NCBI RefSeq assembly: GCF_017592335.1
Contig: NZ_JACNMP010000001.1
Coordinates: forward strand, 186,001-250,000
Direction: 5' to 3'
From: Pseudaestuariivita rosea
Lineage (GTDB): Bacteria; Pseudomonadota; Alphaproteobacteria; Rhodobacterales; Rhodobacteraceae
Length of the DNA: 64,000 bases
Position 1 is the stretch's first letter. Each line of letters opens with the position of its first letter. Below are positions 26,731-38,357 of the stretch, piece by piece. Position numbers and translations under genes: made by a program. The notes below the pieces were generated by a model. It made no database searches. It was not told where the DNA came from and worked only from the letters and a program-made list of their open reading frames with translations.

Positions 26731-28731
26731 TTATTCGAACTCCATAATCACGTCGTCGACGGCCAGGTTATCCCCGGCGGCTGCGTTGATTTTCGATACA
26801 ACCGTTTTGCGTTCAGCCCGCAGGATATTTTCCATTTTCATCGCTTCAATCGTACAAAGCGCCTGGCCTTCCTGCACTTCATCCCCAACGTCAACAGCAA
26901 GGCTGACGATCAGACCCGGCATCGGACACAGCAGCATTTTTGAGGTATCGGGCGCCACCTTTTCCGGCATCAGACGGGCCAGTTCCGCCTGACGCGGGCT
27001 ATAGACCTTGATCGCCAGATCGGCGCCGCGGAACCGCAACCTGAACCCGCCCGAGACCTTGCCAACCTTCACGATCATAGGTGTCTTGTCGATCTGCAAC
27101 AGCGCCAGGCTGTCCCCCGGCGTCCAGCCGCTGACAACGCGATGGGTGCTACTGTCGTCAAAATGAACCGTTGCCCCGTCATGATCGGCCGCGATGGTCA
27201 CGGGCATTTCGTGACCATCGATTAGCACGACCCAGTTATCACCCACCTTGCGTTCATGATTGTCCATGCGGCCCGAAACGCGCGTGCGACGTATTTCAGC
27301 AACCCGGTACATCGCCGCCGCAGCCGCCGCCAGCCGTTTCAGATCAGCATCAGGCAAGGTCACGCCCTGAAACCCATCGGGATATTCTTCTTCGATAAAC
27401 GCTGTGGTGATGTTGCCCGATGTGAATTTCGGATGGTCCATCACCGCGCTGAGGAATGGCAGGTTGTGACCAATCCCCTCTAGTTCAAACGCGTCCAAAG
27501 CGTTGCGCATGTGGTCAATGGCCTGCGCCCGATCCGGCCCCCAGGTGCACAGTTTGGCGATCATCGGGTCGTAGTACATACTGATTTCACCCCCTTCGAA
27601 GACGCCCGTATCGTTGCGGACAACGTGGGTGTCATCGACGATTTCCGCAGGCGGGCGATAACGGGTCAGGCGCCCGATCGACGGCAGGAAGTTGCGATAG
27701 GGGTCTTCGGCGTAAAGACGGCTTTCCATCGCCCAACCGTTTAGCTTCACGTCGTCCTGTGTCATCGACAGCTTTTCACCATTGGCCACGCGGATCATCT
27801 GTTCAACCAGATCAACGCCGGTGATCAACTCGGTCACAGGATGTTCCACCTGCAACCGCGTATTCATTTCAAGAAAATAGAAATTGCGGTCGCCATCGAC
27901 GATGAACTCAACGGTGCCCGCGCTGGTGTATCCCACAGCCTTGGCCAGTGCGCAGCTTTGTTCGCCCATGGCCTTGCGCGTGGCCTCATCCAGGAAAGGG
28001 CTCGGGGCCTCTTCAATCACTTTCTGGTTCCGACGCTGGATCGAACATTCACGTTCACCCAGATAGATGCAGTTGCCATGGGCGTCGGCCAGCACCTGAA
28101 TTTCGATGTGACGGGGCTGGGTTACGAATTTTTCGATAAAGATTCGGTCATCGCCGAAACTGTTGGCGGCCTCGTTTTTTGACGACTGAAAGCCTTCGCG
28201 TGCTTCATCATCGTTCCAGGCGATCCGCATGCCCTTGCCGCCGCCACCAGCGCTGGCCTTGATCATCACTGGATAGCCGATTTCCCCTGAGATTTTGACC
28301 GCTTCATCGGCATCTTTGATCAGCCCCATATTGCCGGGCACAATGCTAACGCCAGCCTCTTGCGCGATTTTCTTTGAGGTGATTTTGTCGCCCATGCTTT
28401 CAATGGCACCGGCGGGGGGTCCGATAAAGGCAACGCCTTCCTTGGCCAAGGCTTCGGCAAAGAGCTTATTTTCAGATAAAAACCCATAGCCGGGGTGAAC
28501 AGCCTCGGCCTTGGTCTGGCGAATGGCATCCATCACCTTGTCGATCACGATATAGGACTGATTGGCCTGGGGTGGGCCGATGTGCACGGCCTCGTCCGCC
28601 ATTTTCACATGCAGGGCGTTTTTGTCGGCGTCGGAATAAATCGCCACGGTCTGAATGCCCATCTTGCGCGCCGTTTTGATCACGCGACAGGCGATTTCAC
28701 CACGGTTGGCAATCAGTATTTTCTTGAACAT
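26731..28731 (-). CDS. pccA: propionyl-CoA carboxylase alpha subunit
   Basis: Biotin-containing subunit of propionyl-CoA carboxylase: ATP-dependent carboxylation of biotin, then transfer to propionyl-CoA by PccB to give methylmalonyl-CoA for the mutase encoded at 21793-23931. The 666 residues comprise a biotin carboxylase domain (KILIANRGEIACRV, ASAGGGGKGMRIAW, LEMNTRLQVEHPVTE), a linker (BT) domain and a C-terminal carrier with EAMKMEN, the biotinylated Lys in place. The start at 28731 follows a GGGG ribosome site. It is preceded by a terminator that separates it from the small lipoprotein gene. Confidence 0.97.
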   Translation of the reverse strand: MFKKILIANRGEIACRVIKTARKMGIQTVAIYSDADKNALHVKMADEAVHIGPPQANQSYIVIDKVMDAIRQTKAEAVHPGYGFLSENKLFAEALAKEGVAFIGPPAGAIESMGDKITSKKIAQEAGVSIVPGNMGLIKDADEAVKISGEIGYPVMIKASAGGGGKGMRIAWNDDEAREGFQSSKNEAANSFGDDRIFIEKFVTQPRHIEIQVLADAHGNCIYLGERECSIQRRNQKVIEEAPSPFLDEATRKAMGEQSCALAKAVGYTSAGTVEFIVDGDRNFYFLEMNTRLQVEHPVTELITGVDLVEQMIRVANGEKLSMTQDDVKLNGWAMESRLYAEDPYRNFLPSIGRLTRYRPPAEIVDDTHVVRNDTGVFEGGEISMYYDPMIAKLCTWGPDRAQAIDHMRNALDAFELEGIGHNLPFLSAVMDHPKFTSGNITTAFIEEEYPDGFQGVTLPDADLKRLAAAAAAMYRVAEIRRTRVSGRMDNHERKVGDNWVVLIDGHEMPVTIAADHDGATVHFDDSSTHRVVSGWTPGDSLALLQIDKTPMIVKVGKVSGGFRLRFRGADLAIKVYSPRQAELARLMPEKVAPDTSKMLLCPMPGLIVSLAVDVGDEVQEGQALCTIEAMKMENILRAERKTVVSKINAAAGDNLAVDDVIMEFE

Positions 28732-28761
28732 GCCGTATCCCCTTGGGCCTTTGTCACATAG

Positions 28762-28794
28762 AAAAAGCCACCGGCGCGCCCTTGGCCGATGGCT
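28762..28794 (-). terminator. rho-independent terminator between the lipoprotein gene and pccA
   Basis: On the minus strand AGCCATCGG pairs with CCGGTGGCT (one mismatch) around a loop of about 11 bases and is followed by TTTTT. It lies after the 68-residue lipoprotein gene and just before pccA, so pccA needs a promoter nearby or read-through. Confidence 0.65.
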
Positions 28795-28842
28795 TTGATT
28801 GTTTTTGTTGTGCGGGCGCGCGTGGCGCCAGAGTTTATCGTT

Positions 28843-29049
28843 TTATTGGCAGACGCGAACGCCGGCGTCGTCACAGAACACACCTGCGGCACCGCCAATG
28901 ACGGCCCCGGCCAGAATGCTGCTGTCCAATGCACCAGCGATAACGGCACCCGATGCAGCGCCGACGGCGCCACGTTCGATGTCGTTGTCGCATGCGGCCA
29001 GCACCCCAAACGCTGCAATGCAAACGGCCAATTTACAAATTTTACCCAT
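28843..29049 (-). CDS. small glycine-zipper lipoprotein (68 aa)
   Basis: The N-terminus MGKICKLAVCIAAFGVLAAC is a lipoprotein signal with lipobox VLAAC; the acylated Cys would be residue 20. The mature part is a Gly/Ala-rich segment (GAVGAASGAVIAGALDS, LAGAVIGGAAG) resembling the glycine-zipper motif of membrane-inserting small lipoproteins, and ends with two more cysteines. It is probably anchored in the outer membrane. It lies between pccA and a conserved gene of unknown function, and a terminator follows it. Confidence 0.75.
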   Translation of the reverse strand: MGKICKLAVCIAAFGVLAACDNDIERGAVGAASGAVIAGALDSSILAGAVIGGAAGVFCDDAGVRVCQ

Positions 29050-29311
29050 CTTCTTCTAACTCCTGCTCCACGCTTTGGGCGCGGTGATTTTTTGTTGTCT
29101 TCCACAAAAAGTGATCTGACCCGACTGTGGGCCAGACCAATAGTTTGGGGAAGGGTATGGTTTTGCCAAACCAAAGTAAAGCACCGTGAAAGGCACTCTA
29201 CTATGCTGATAAGTTTGCTCTTTTCAGTGTGTTTTGCATAGAAAAGGCGCCAATTTAGTCGATTTTGGGCCGGTTTTTGCTGAGTTTCCGGCATGTAAGG
29301 CGACATCATGC

Positions 29312-29662
29312 TTAGTTCCCTTCGAAAACATCAGGGAATGACGCCCGTGCAACAGGTACGTTGACACGCAGCATCGCATCATATGAAGCAGGATCAAAAT
29401 CATCCTCTGCAGCAATAACCTCGCGTCCGAAAAGCCAGGACAGACGGCCGGCATCCAGGTTTCCGCGCTCAAACGGTTCTTCGCCAAAACAGTGCCAAAG
29501 GGCCATCATGAAACCTTCGTCAGCGCGGCGGTCAGCAGGTCTGCGATCGGCATAGCGTTCGCGTGTTGTTAAGGGGGTTGCGCCCTTTTTGCTTGGGCGA
29601 CGTATGGTGAATTGATAGTCAGTACCGGGCAATCGCCCGGGAAAGCCGCGATGTTTTATCAT
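29312..29662 (-). CDS. hypothetical protein in the pccA-pccB interval (116 aa)
   Basis: The 116-residue product has a basic N-terminal third rich in Arg (TTRERYADRRPADRRAD) and an acidic C-terminal half (WLFGREVIAAEDDFDPASYD, VARASFPDVFEG). No signal peptide, membrane helix or known motif is visible. The Shine-Dalgarno sequence is weak and the true start could be internal (MMALWHCFGEEP near residue 51). The position inside the propionyl-CoA carboxylase interval suggests a conserved neighbour, but the function is unknown. Confidence 0.55.
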   Translation of the reverse strand: MIKHRGFPGRLPGTDYQFTIRRPSKKGATPLTTRERYADRRPADRRADEGFMMALWHCFGEEPFERGNLDAGRLSWLFGREVIAAEDDFDPASYDAMLRVNVPVARASFPDVFEGN

Positions 29663-29731
29663 GACGGCGGCCTGCGTGTGGCAGAAGATAAATTATCAAG
29701 TAAAAGGGGAGTTACACCGCGTTGGGGTGCC

Positions 29732-29761
29732 AAAAATCCGCGGGCGGGCCAGAAGGCCCGC
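29732..29761 (-). terminator. rho-independent terminator after the 45-residue lipoprotein gene
   Basis: On the minus strand GCGGGCC-TTCT-GGCCCGC is a perfect seven-base-pair stem with a tetraloop; a short ATTTTT tract follows after eight bases. It lies just past the stop at 29777. Confidence 0.7.
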
Positions 29762-29776
29762 GCCGCAAAATACCAC

Positions 29777-29914
29777 TTAGAATTTGCCCATTGGCTGTTC
29801 TTCTGTGACTGGCTCGACCATAACTGGTTCTTCTTCTTGGTTGTTACGGTTGCCACAAGCTGCAACCACAAGAACAAGGCTAACAATTGCAAATGCTTTG
29901 ATGCTCTTCGACAT
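29777..29914 (-). CDS. small lipoprotein (45 aa)
   Basis: The 45-residue frame starts with ATG at 29914, with AGGAG six bases upstream, and stops with TAA at 29777. MSKSIKAFAIVSLVLVVAAC is a signal peptide with lipobox VVAAC; the remaining 25 residues are acidic and polar (NNQEEEPVMVEPVTEEQP). It has its own terminator. Similar tiny lipoproteins next to pccB are familiar from Rhodobacterales. It is probably envelope-anchored; function unknown. Confidence 0.78.
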   Translation of the reverse strand: MSKSIKAFAIVSLVLVVAACGNRNNQEEEPVMVEPVTEEQPMGKF

Positions 29915-30131
29915 CTACTTCTCCTACTGTCTGTCCGTAAGGCGCTAGCGGAAATCCCCCCACGCCCGGTTCTAGCAATACGGTCCGTTTTTGGACGGGC
30001 CGCTTCTAACCTATTAAAACTGCGCAGAAAAAGATATGTTCCACAAGATATGTTGGCGGGATGTGGCGCGAAAGCATCAATGACCGGCACCATTTTGCCG
30101 GAAGCCTTATAAAAATGGGCTATTGCGACCA

Positions 30132-30545
30132 TCAGAAGGCCTCCAAAATGCAGGTTTCATTTTCAATTCGGAAGGCTTCGAAGTACTGAGTCGCCTCTGG
30201 TGCCGCTTCGCCAAACTCTGTGGGGCGATCAGACAGGCTGACAACGATCTGTGATGCAGTGATTCCCCGATTTTGTAACGTAATCAGAGCATGTTGGCTG
30301 CAAAGCACCTCAAAATCCGGCTGAACGTCGATGTAGCGTAGGCGCCCCGCATCACGGTCGATATCGGGGGCGATATAGCGAAAGCGTGCTGTCGTGCCTT
30401 GGGATTCCCCAGCGTCGTCCAGCCGCATTTCCTGTAAAACAACCAATTGCCCGGATGGCAGGCTGATTTCAGCCAAGGCCTGACCATGCCACCCCGCGCA
30501 CAGGCCGACAATCAACACCGCGGATATTTTTTTGTGCAACGCCAT
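30132..30545 (-). CDS. secreted conserved protein after pccB (DUF6497-like)
   Basis: The 137-residue product has a signal peptide (MALHKKISAVLIVGLCAGWH, cleavage after ALA at about residue 25). The mature part contains ARFRYIAPDIDRDAGRLRYI and LCSQHALITLQNRGITASQI, ending in CILEAF; two cysteines could form a disulfide. It begins six bases after the pccB stop and is probably in the same transcript. It resembles a Rhodobacterales-specific family of unknown function. Family assignment is tentative; existence of the gene is well supported. Confidence 0.75.
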   Translation of the reverse strand: MALHKKISAVLIVGLCAGWHGQALAEISLPSGQLVVLQEMRLDDAGESQGTTARFRYIAPDIDRDAGRLRYIDVQPDFEVLCSQHALITLQNRGITASQIVVSLSDRPTEFGEAAPEATQYFEAFRIENETCILEAF

Positions 30546-30551
30546 ACCGTT

Positions 30552-32084
30552 TTATAGCGGAATATTGTCGTGTTTCTTCCAGGGATTCTGCAACTTTTTG
30601 TTGCGCAGTGACGCAAAGGCCCGACAGACGCGTCTGCGGGTGGAATGGGGCATGATGACCTCGTCCACAAAACCCTTTTCTGCCGCAACAAAGGGATTGG
30701 CAAAGCGTTCTTCGTATTCGGCTGCGCGGGCTGCGATTTTTTCGGGGTCATCCAGTTCTGACCGATACAGAATCTCAGTCGCGCCCTTGGCACCCATTAC
30801 AGCAATCTCGGCCGTGGGCCAGGCGTAATTGAAATCACCGCGCAGGTGTTTTGAGGCCATGACGACATAAGCGCCGCCATAGGCCTTGCGTGTGATCACG
30901 GTGACCTTCGGCACCGTCGCTTCGCTATAGGCGAACAGCAGTTTGGCACCATGTTTGATCACGCCGTTATATTCCTGTGACGTGCCGGGCAGGAAGCCGG
31001 GGACATCAACCAGAGTCAGGATCGGAATTTCAAACGCATCGCAGAACCGGACAAAGCGCCCGGCCTTGCGACTGCTGTCGATATCCAGACAGCCCGCCAG
31101 AACCACGGGCTGGTTCGCGACAACCCCAACTGTTGACCCTTCCAGCCGGATGAAGCCGGTGATGATGTTTTTCGCAAACTCTTCCTGAATTTCGTAAAAA
31201 TCGCCTTCATCCGCCAGCTTTATGATCAGCTCTTTCATGTCGTAGGGCGTGTTCGGGTTTTCTGGCACCAGTGTATCAAGGCTGTCGTCAATTCGAGCCG
31301 GATCATCAAAAAACGGACGGACGGGTGGCTTTTCGCGATTGTTCAAGGGCAGAAAGTCGACAAGACGGCGCACTTCGGCCATCGCCTCGACATCGTTTTC
31401 AAAGGCCTTATCGGCAACAGATGATTTTTTGGTATGCGTGCTGGCCCCGCCAAGTTCTTCGGCGGTCACGACCTCATTCGTCACCGTCTTTACAACATCC
31501 GGGCCGGTCACGAACATATAACTGGTGTCCTTGACCATAAAGATAAAGTCGGTCATCGCGGGGGAATACACGGCACCGCCGGCACAGGGGCCCATGATCA
31601 CACTGATCTGCGGGACGACGCCGCTGGCGATCACGTTGCGCTGGAACACGTCGGCATAACCGGCCAGCGACATCACGCCTTCCTGAATGCGCGCACCCCC
31701 TGAGTCGTTCAGGCCGATCACCGGCGCGCCATTCTGCAGCGCCATATCCATAATCTTGCAGATTTTTTGCGAATGCGTCTCAGACAGTGATCCACCAAAA
31801 ACGGTGAAATCCTGGCTGAAAACATAAACGATACGGCCATTGATCGTGCCCCAACCGGTCACAACACCGTCGCCCGCAGGACGTTCGGCATCCATCCCGA
31901 AATCATTGCAGCGGTGGGCCACGAACATATCGAATTCTTCGAAAGATCCTTCGTCAAGCAGCAGCTCGATCCTTTCGCGGGCCGTCAGCTTACCTTTGCC
32001 GTGATGGGCATCGATGCGTCGTTGTCCACCGCCAAGGCGCGCATTTTCGCGACGCTCTTCCAGCTCTTGAAGGATATCTTTCAT
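30552..32084 (-). CDS. pccB: propionyl-CoA carboxylase beta subunit
   Basis: Carboxyltransferase subunit (510 residues) that moves the carboxyl group from PccA biotin to propionyl-CoA. [18 protein letters not shown], the acyl-CoA oxyanion-hole blocks [13 protein letters not shown] and [13 protein letters not shown], and the biotin-side block [18 protein letters not shown] are intact. The ATG at 32084 has GGGAGG upstream; a longer frame to 32165 would translate the regulatory region. TTGCAAA half-sites at 32159-32207 lie just upstream, indicating control by PccR. The 3' neighbour is a secreted protein gene. Confidence 0.97.
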   Translation of the reverse strand: MKDILQELEERRENARLGGGQRRIDAHHGKGKLTARERIELLLDEGSFEEFDMFVAHRCNDFGMDAERPAGDGVVTGWGTINGRIVYVFSQDFTVFGGSLSETHSQKICKIMDMALQNGAPVIGLNDSGGARIQEGVMSLAGYADVFQRNVIASGVVPQISVIMGPCAGGAVYSPAMTDFIFMVKDTSYMFVTGPDVVKTVTNEVVTAEELGGASTHTKKSSVADKAFENDVEAMAEVRRLVDFLPLNNREKPPVRPFFDDPARIDDSLDTLVPENPNTPYDMKELIIKLADEGDFYEIQEEFAKNIITGFIRLEGSTVGVVANQPVVLAGCLDIDSSRKAGRFVRFCDAFEIPILTLVDVPGFLPGTSQEYNGVIKHGAKLLFAYSEATVPKVTVITRKAYGGAYVVMASKHLRGDFNYAWPTAEIAVMGAKGATEILYRSELDDPEKIAARAAEYEERFANPFVAAEKGFVDEVIMPHSTRRRVCRAFASLRNKKLQNPWKKHDNIPL

Positions 32085-32158
32085 TTCAGAACCTCCCTGG
32101 GTCATTTTGTTGCGCAGCCTACGGGGGCTACCGCAAATGAAAAGAGGAAAGTGGAAAA

Positions 32159-32207
32159 TTTGCAAAGTCTTGCAAAGTATAATTTTGCAAATTGCAAAGT
32201 TGCAAAC
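32159..32207. promoter_or_regulatory. PccR operator array between pccB and the MFS gene
   Basis: Five half-sites occur in 49 bases: TTTGCAAA at 32159 and 32184, TTGCAAAG at 32170 and 32192, and TTGCAAAC at 32200. PccR of Rhodobacter sphaeroides binds paired TTTGCAAA motifs at the pccB promoter (established). The array lies between two divergent genes, so it could also affect the MFS exporter gene. Confidence 0.75.
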
Positions 32208-32274
32208 TTCCTTCCCAAAGTCAGATTACAACGAACCAATGGACAAGGCGAGCGGATCGGCCTAAGGCAAACCA

Positions 32275-33492
32275 ATGTCGTTGACCCCAAAGGCGCGCTT
32301 TTTGGACCGCGCCACCCCGCCCCATATCGCAACGCTGATCCTGCTGGCCGGGCTGTCGGCCCTGTCGATGAGCGTCTTTCTTCCCGCTTTGCCCAATATG
32401 ACCGAACACTATCAGACCGAAGAATGGGTCATGCAGTTGTCGGTCGCGCTTTACCTTGGTGTGAACGCCATTTTGCAGATCTTCATCGGGCCGCTTTCGG
32501 ATTATTTTGGCAGACGGCCCGTGATCCTGTGGGGCATTGCAGCCTTTACCCTGGCATCGCTGGCCTGCGCGGTTGCGCCGACGCCTGAACTTTTCCTGAT
32601 CGCACGGATGGCACAGGCCATTATCGCGTTGGGTCTGGTCCTTAGCCGCGCCATCGTGCGCGATATGTATCCGCAGGATCAGGCCGCTTCGATGATCGGA
32701 TATGTGACCATGGGTATGGCCTTGGTACCTATGATCGGTCCGGCCATTGGTGGATATCTGAATGATCTGATGGGCTGGCAGTCGAATTTCTGGATGCTTG
32801 TGGTGCTGGCTCTGGCACTGTTCTGGCTTGTTTATCGGGACCTTGGCGAGACACACCAGGGCCATCAGACCAGTCTGGCCAATCAGTTTGCCCAATACCC
32901 TGAACTGCTGACCGCCCGACGGTTTTGGGGGTATTGCATGGCGGCCGCTTTTGCGTCGGGGTCATTTTTTGCCTTTCTGGGCGGCGCGCCGGGCGTTGGC
33001 GCGAATATCTATGGGCTGGGATCGACCGCGCTTGGGTTTTACATGGGTGCACCTGCCGTGGGCTATCTGGTGGGCAACTATATCTCGGGCCGGTTTTCCG
33101 TTCGGGTGGGGGTGAACCGCATGATCCTGTGGGGCACTGTCGTCACCTGCGCGGGGCTTTTGACCTGTTTGATCCTGTCCTACACACCCTTTGACTCGGC
33201 AGCGGTCTTCTTTGGCTTCATGTGTTTTGTCGGTCTGGGCAACGGAATGGTCCTGCCGAATGCCAGCGCCGGGATGCTAAGCGTTCGGCCCCATCTGGCG
33301 GGTACGGCATCTGGATTGGGCGGCGCGATCATGATCGGCGGTGGCGCCATTCTGTCGGCTGTGGCCAGCGCGGCGTCTGCGGTAAGCGTCGGATCATCGA
33401 CGTTGGTCTGGATCATGCTGATCACATCGGTATTTTCCGTCGCGGCAATCGTCTACACCATCCAGCGCGAAAAACGTGTCGGCGCCGTCTGA
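32275..33492 (+). CDS. Bcr/CflA-type MFS drug-resistance transporter
   Basis: Inner-membrane major facilitator, 405 residues with twelve predicted helices. GPLSDYFGRRPVILWG is the MFS motif A between helices 2 and 3, SRAIVRDMY lies in helix 4, and GMALVPMIGPAIGGYL is the antiporter motif C of 12- and 14-helix drug exporters in helix 5. It is probably a proton-driven exporter of small molecules. It lies between pccB and pccR and is read divergently from pccB, so both may be influenced by PccR. Substrate unknown. Confidence 0.88.
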   Translation: MSLTPKARFLDRATPPHIATLILLAGLSALSMSVFLPALPNMTEHYQTEEWVMQLSVALYLGVNAILQIFIGPLSDYFGRRPVILWGIAAFTLASLACAVAPTPELFLIARMAQAIIALGLVLSRAIVRDMYPQDQAASMIGYVTMGMALVPMIGPAIGGYLNDLMGWQSNFWMLVVLALALFWLVYRDLGETHQGHQTSLANQFAQYPELLTARRFWGYCMAAAFASGSFFAFLGGAPGVGANIYGLGSTALGFYMGAPAVGYLVGNYISGRFSVRVGVNRMILWGTVVTCAGLLTCLILSYTPFDSAAVFFGFMCFVGLGNGMVLPNASAGMLSVRPHLAGTASGLGGAIMIGGGAILSAVASAASAVSVGSSTLVWIMLITSVFSVAAIVYTIQREKRVGAV

Positions 33493-33497
33493 CCCCT

Positions 33498-33548
33498 TTG
33501 CAGACTGGGTTTGCAAAGTCTAAGGTTGCAAAAAGGTAAATTGCAAAG
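33498..33548 (+). promoter_or_regulatory. PccR half-site array before pccR
   Basis: TTGCAGA (33498), TTGCAAAG (33511), TTGCAAAA (33526) and TTGCAAAG (33541) repeat at intervals of 13, 15 and 15 bases and end five bases before the pccR start. This suggests autoregulation by repression. The last sites overlap the place where a Shine-Dalgarno sequence would be, and none is seen. Confidence 0.7.
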
Positions 33549-33552
33549 TCGC

Positions 33553-34950
33553 ATGAGCACACAGAAACTATACGCGGGCGTCAAACTGCGCGAGATCAGG
33601 GCGCGTCTTGGTCTGACGCAAAAGGTCTTTGCTGAAAAGCTGCGGGTGTCTCTTCCCTACCTCAACCAGATGGAAAATAACAATCGGCCGGTGTCGACAG
33701 GCGTCGTTCTGGCGCTGGCGGCCGAGTTTGGGTTTAATGTCCGCGAACTGTCGGCGGGCGACACGGGCCGGATCGTCATGGACCTGCAAGAGGTCCTGGC
33801 CGACCCGGTTTTCGGGGATGTCGCGCCGCCACTGGCGGACCTGCAACTAACCGCGGCCAACGCGCCGAATTTTGTCCGTGCGTTTCTAGAGTTGCATCGC
33901 GCCTACAAAGTCACACAGGAAAGGTTTGCGTCGCTGAACGAAGCCCTTGGGCGCAATGAGGACAGCGCGCAGCAATCCCCATGGGAAGAGGTGCGTGATT
34001 TCTTTCACTATTGCGACAATTATATCGATGCGGTTGATCGGGCCGCCGAACGCTTTGCGTCTGATGCAGGTGGCAGCATCGTTCAGCATACAATCAGCAG
34101 GCTGGAAAACCTTGGGATAACAGTCAGATACGATGATCTTGAGGTGCTGCGGTACTACGATAGCGCGGCCAGGGTTTTAAAGTTGTCCACACGTATCGCG
34201 CCGTCGACGCAGACCTTTCAGTTGCTGTTACAGTTTGCGCTGATCACCCAGGATGATCTGCTGGAGGCCACTTTGGACCTGGCCCGCTTTCAATCCCCCG
34301 AGGCCCGCGGTATCGCCAAAATCGGGCTGGCAAATTACTTCGCCGGTGCGGCGCTGATGCCATACGGCCATTTTTTGCGGCAGGCCAAGGCGGACCGGCA
34401 CGATCTGGAACGGCTGGCCGATCATTTTGGTGCATCAATCGAACAAGTGGCGCACCGGTTATCGACCCTGCAACGACAGGGGGCCAAGGGCATTCCGTTT
34501 TTCTTCGTCCGGGTCGATCAGGCGGGTACGATCACGAAACGCCATTCGGCAACGCGGCTTCAGTTTGCCCGGTTTGGCGGGGCGTGTCCCTTGTGGAATG
34601 TGCATCGCGCTTTTGAAACACCGGGTCGTTTTTTGCGACAATTGGCCCAGACGCCCGATGGTGTGCGATACTTCTGTCTGGCGCGGGATGTGTCGAAATC
34701 AGGTGGGGCCTTCCATGCACCCGTCCGCCGCTATGCCATTGGGCTGGGGTGTGAGGTCAAGCATGCCAGCGAGTTGGTTTATGCCGATGATCTGGATATC
34801 AAGAACCCGCAAGCCTTTGAACCAATTGGGATTTCCTGCCGCATCTGCGAACGTAGCAATTGCCATCAGCGGTCCGTCCCGCCACTTGAACGCAGATTGA
34901 CGGTTAATCCCGATATTCGCAATCTGGTACCTTATCAGGTGAAATCGTGA
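33553..34950 (+). CDS. pccR: short-chain fatty acyl-CoA regulator PccR (ScfR family)
   Basis: The 465-residue cytoplasmic transcription factor has an N-terminal XRE helix-turn-helix (LREIRARLGLTQKVFAEKL, PYLNQMENNNRPVS), a central region related to the IrrE/M78 peptidase domain but without an HExxH motif, and a C-terminal ScfR domain ending with the CRICERSNCHQR cysteine motif. In Rhodobacter sphaeroides PccR controls propionyl-CoA carboxylase genes in response to propionyl-CoA (established). The ATG at 33553 follows an array of its presumed binding sites. It overlaps the downstream hydrolase gene by four bases (GTGA). Confidence 0.9.
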   Translation: MSTQKLYAGVKLREIRARLGLTQKVFAEKLRVSLPYLNQMENNNRPVSTGVVLALAAEFGFNVRELSAGDTGRIVMDLQEVLADPVFGDVAPPLADLQLTAANAPNFVRAFLELHRAYKVTQERFASLNEALGRNEDSAQQSPWEEVRDFFHYCDNYIDAVDRAAERFASDAGGSIVQHTISRLENLGITVRYDDLEVLRYYDSAARVLKLSTRIAPSTQTFQLLLQFALITQDDLLEATLDLARFQSPEARGIAKIGLANYFAGAALMPYGHFLRQAKADRHDLERLADHFGASIEQVAHRLSTLQRQGAKGIPFFFVRVDQAGTITKRHSATRLQFARFGGACPLWNVHRAFETPGRFLRQLAQTPDGVRYFCLARDVSKSGGAFHAPVRRYAIGLGCEVKHASELVYADDLDIKNPQAFEPIGISCRICERSNCHQRSVPPLERRLTVNPDIRNLVPYQVKS

Positions 34951-35771
34951 TCCGCCGTCTTGCGATCTGGTCGATCTTTCTGGGCGCGCTTGCGTTTTCA
35001 TTACGGCCGATCGAACGCATGATGCTTTACCCCCTTGACCCGACCGAGGTTGATCCAAAACAGTTCGATGTGCCGGGACTGGCCGCACATGATCTGACCG
35101 CTGCGGGCGGAACGCGATTGGTTGTCTGGGCCGCAGATCCCGCGCCGGGTCGCCCGGTCATCGTCTATTTTCATGGCAATGCGGCCAATCTGGCCAACCG
35201 GATTAACGTGTTCAGGTATTTCATCGACAACGGCTTCGGTCTGGCCGCATTGGGCTATCGCGGGTCATCGGGCAGTGGCGGACGGCCGCGTCAGGATATG
35301 ATCGAAGCAGATGCCATGACGTTCTATCGTGCATTGCCGGAATTGGTGGATATGTCTAACGATAATCCCATCGTTCTATACGGTGAAAGCATGGGCACCG
35401 GCGTTTCGGTGCAACTGGCCAATGCCCTAAGGGACACTGGGTTGAAACAACCCGATGCCATGGTGCTTGAGGCGCCCTATACTTCCATCCCCGATGTGAC
35501 TGCGTCGCTTTACCCGTGGCTAAGCCCGTTGACCCCGGTCATGGTAAACCAGTGGCAAACACTTGAAACCATTCCGCAAATCGACGTTCCGTTGCTTGTT
35601 GTGCATGGCACAGACGACACGTTGATCCCGATCGAAATGGGCCGCGCCGTTTATGCCGCCGCTGGGACGGACGAAAAGCAACTGATCGAAGTGCCCGATG
35701 CGGGGCACAACGAAACACTTAATCGAGAAACGGCCAGGCAGTTGCTGGACTACCTCAACCAGGTTCGATAG
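34947..35771 (+). CDS. alpha/beta hydrolase, membrane-anchored
   Basis: The 274-residue product has an N-terminal hydrophobic anchor (AIWSIFLGALAFSLRP) followed by a serine-hydrolase domain. YFHGNAAN is the oxyanion-hole loop, GESMG the nucleophile elbow, VVHGTDDTLIP carries the Asp and PDAGHNETL the His. The layout matches the BEM46-like (DUF1749/ABHD13-type) hydrolases. The GTG start overlaps the pccR TGA, so it is translated with pccR. The substrate is unknown; the context makes an acyl or thioester hydrolase possible but unproven. It converges on gyrB with three bases between them. Confidence 0.85.
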   Translation: MIRRLAIWSIFLGALAFSLRPIERMMLYPLDPTEVDPKQFDVPGLAAHDLTAAGGTRLVVWAADPAPGRPVIVYFHGNAANLANRINVFRYFIDNGFGLAALGYRGSSGSGGRPRQDMIEADAMTFYRALPELVDMSNDNPIVLYGESMGTGVSVQLANALRDTGLKQPDAMVLEAPYTSIPDVTASLYPWLSPLTPVMVNQWQTLETIPQIDVPLLVVHGTDDTLIPIEMGRAVYAAAGTDEKQLIEVPDAGHNETLNRETARQLLDYLNQVR

Positions 35772-35774
35772 GCG

Positions 35775-38192
<2,418 letters not shown>

Positions 38193-38310
38193 TCAGTTTT
38201 TCCTTCGTATTTTGTCGATTTTATACGAGGTTTAGGGGCCAATGTCACGCAATTGCACAATATTTTGCGAAATCGGATGCAGGTTTGTGTTCTTGAGATT
38301 CTGAAAACAA

Positions 38311-38335
38311 AAACCCCGCCAAAATGGCGGGGTTT
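38311..38335 (-). terminator. rho-independent terminator after the spike-base gene
   Basis: AAACCCCGCC pairs with GGCGGGGTTT around a five-base loop, followed on the minus strand by TTGTTTTC. The stem is perfect over ten bases. It lies between the spike-base gene stop (38358) and the gyrB start (38192). Confidence 0.88.
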
Positions 38336-38357
38336 CAGACGGCCGTTTGTCTGTCTT

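Noticed and set aside
29659-30132. 157-codon frame on the minus strand
   Set aside because: Compositionally biased, with no ribosome site, and it covers the well-supported 45-residue lipoprotein gene and its terminator in another phase.
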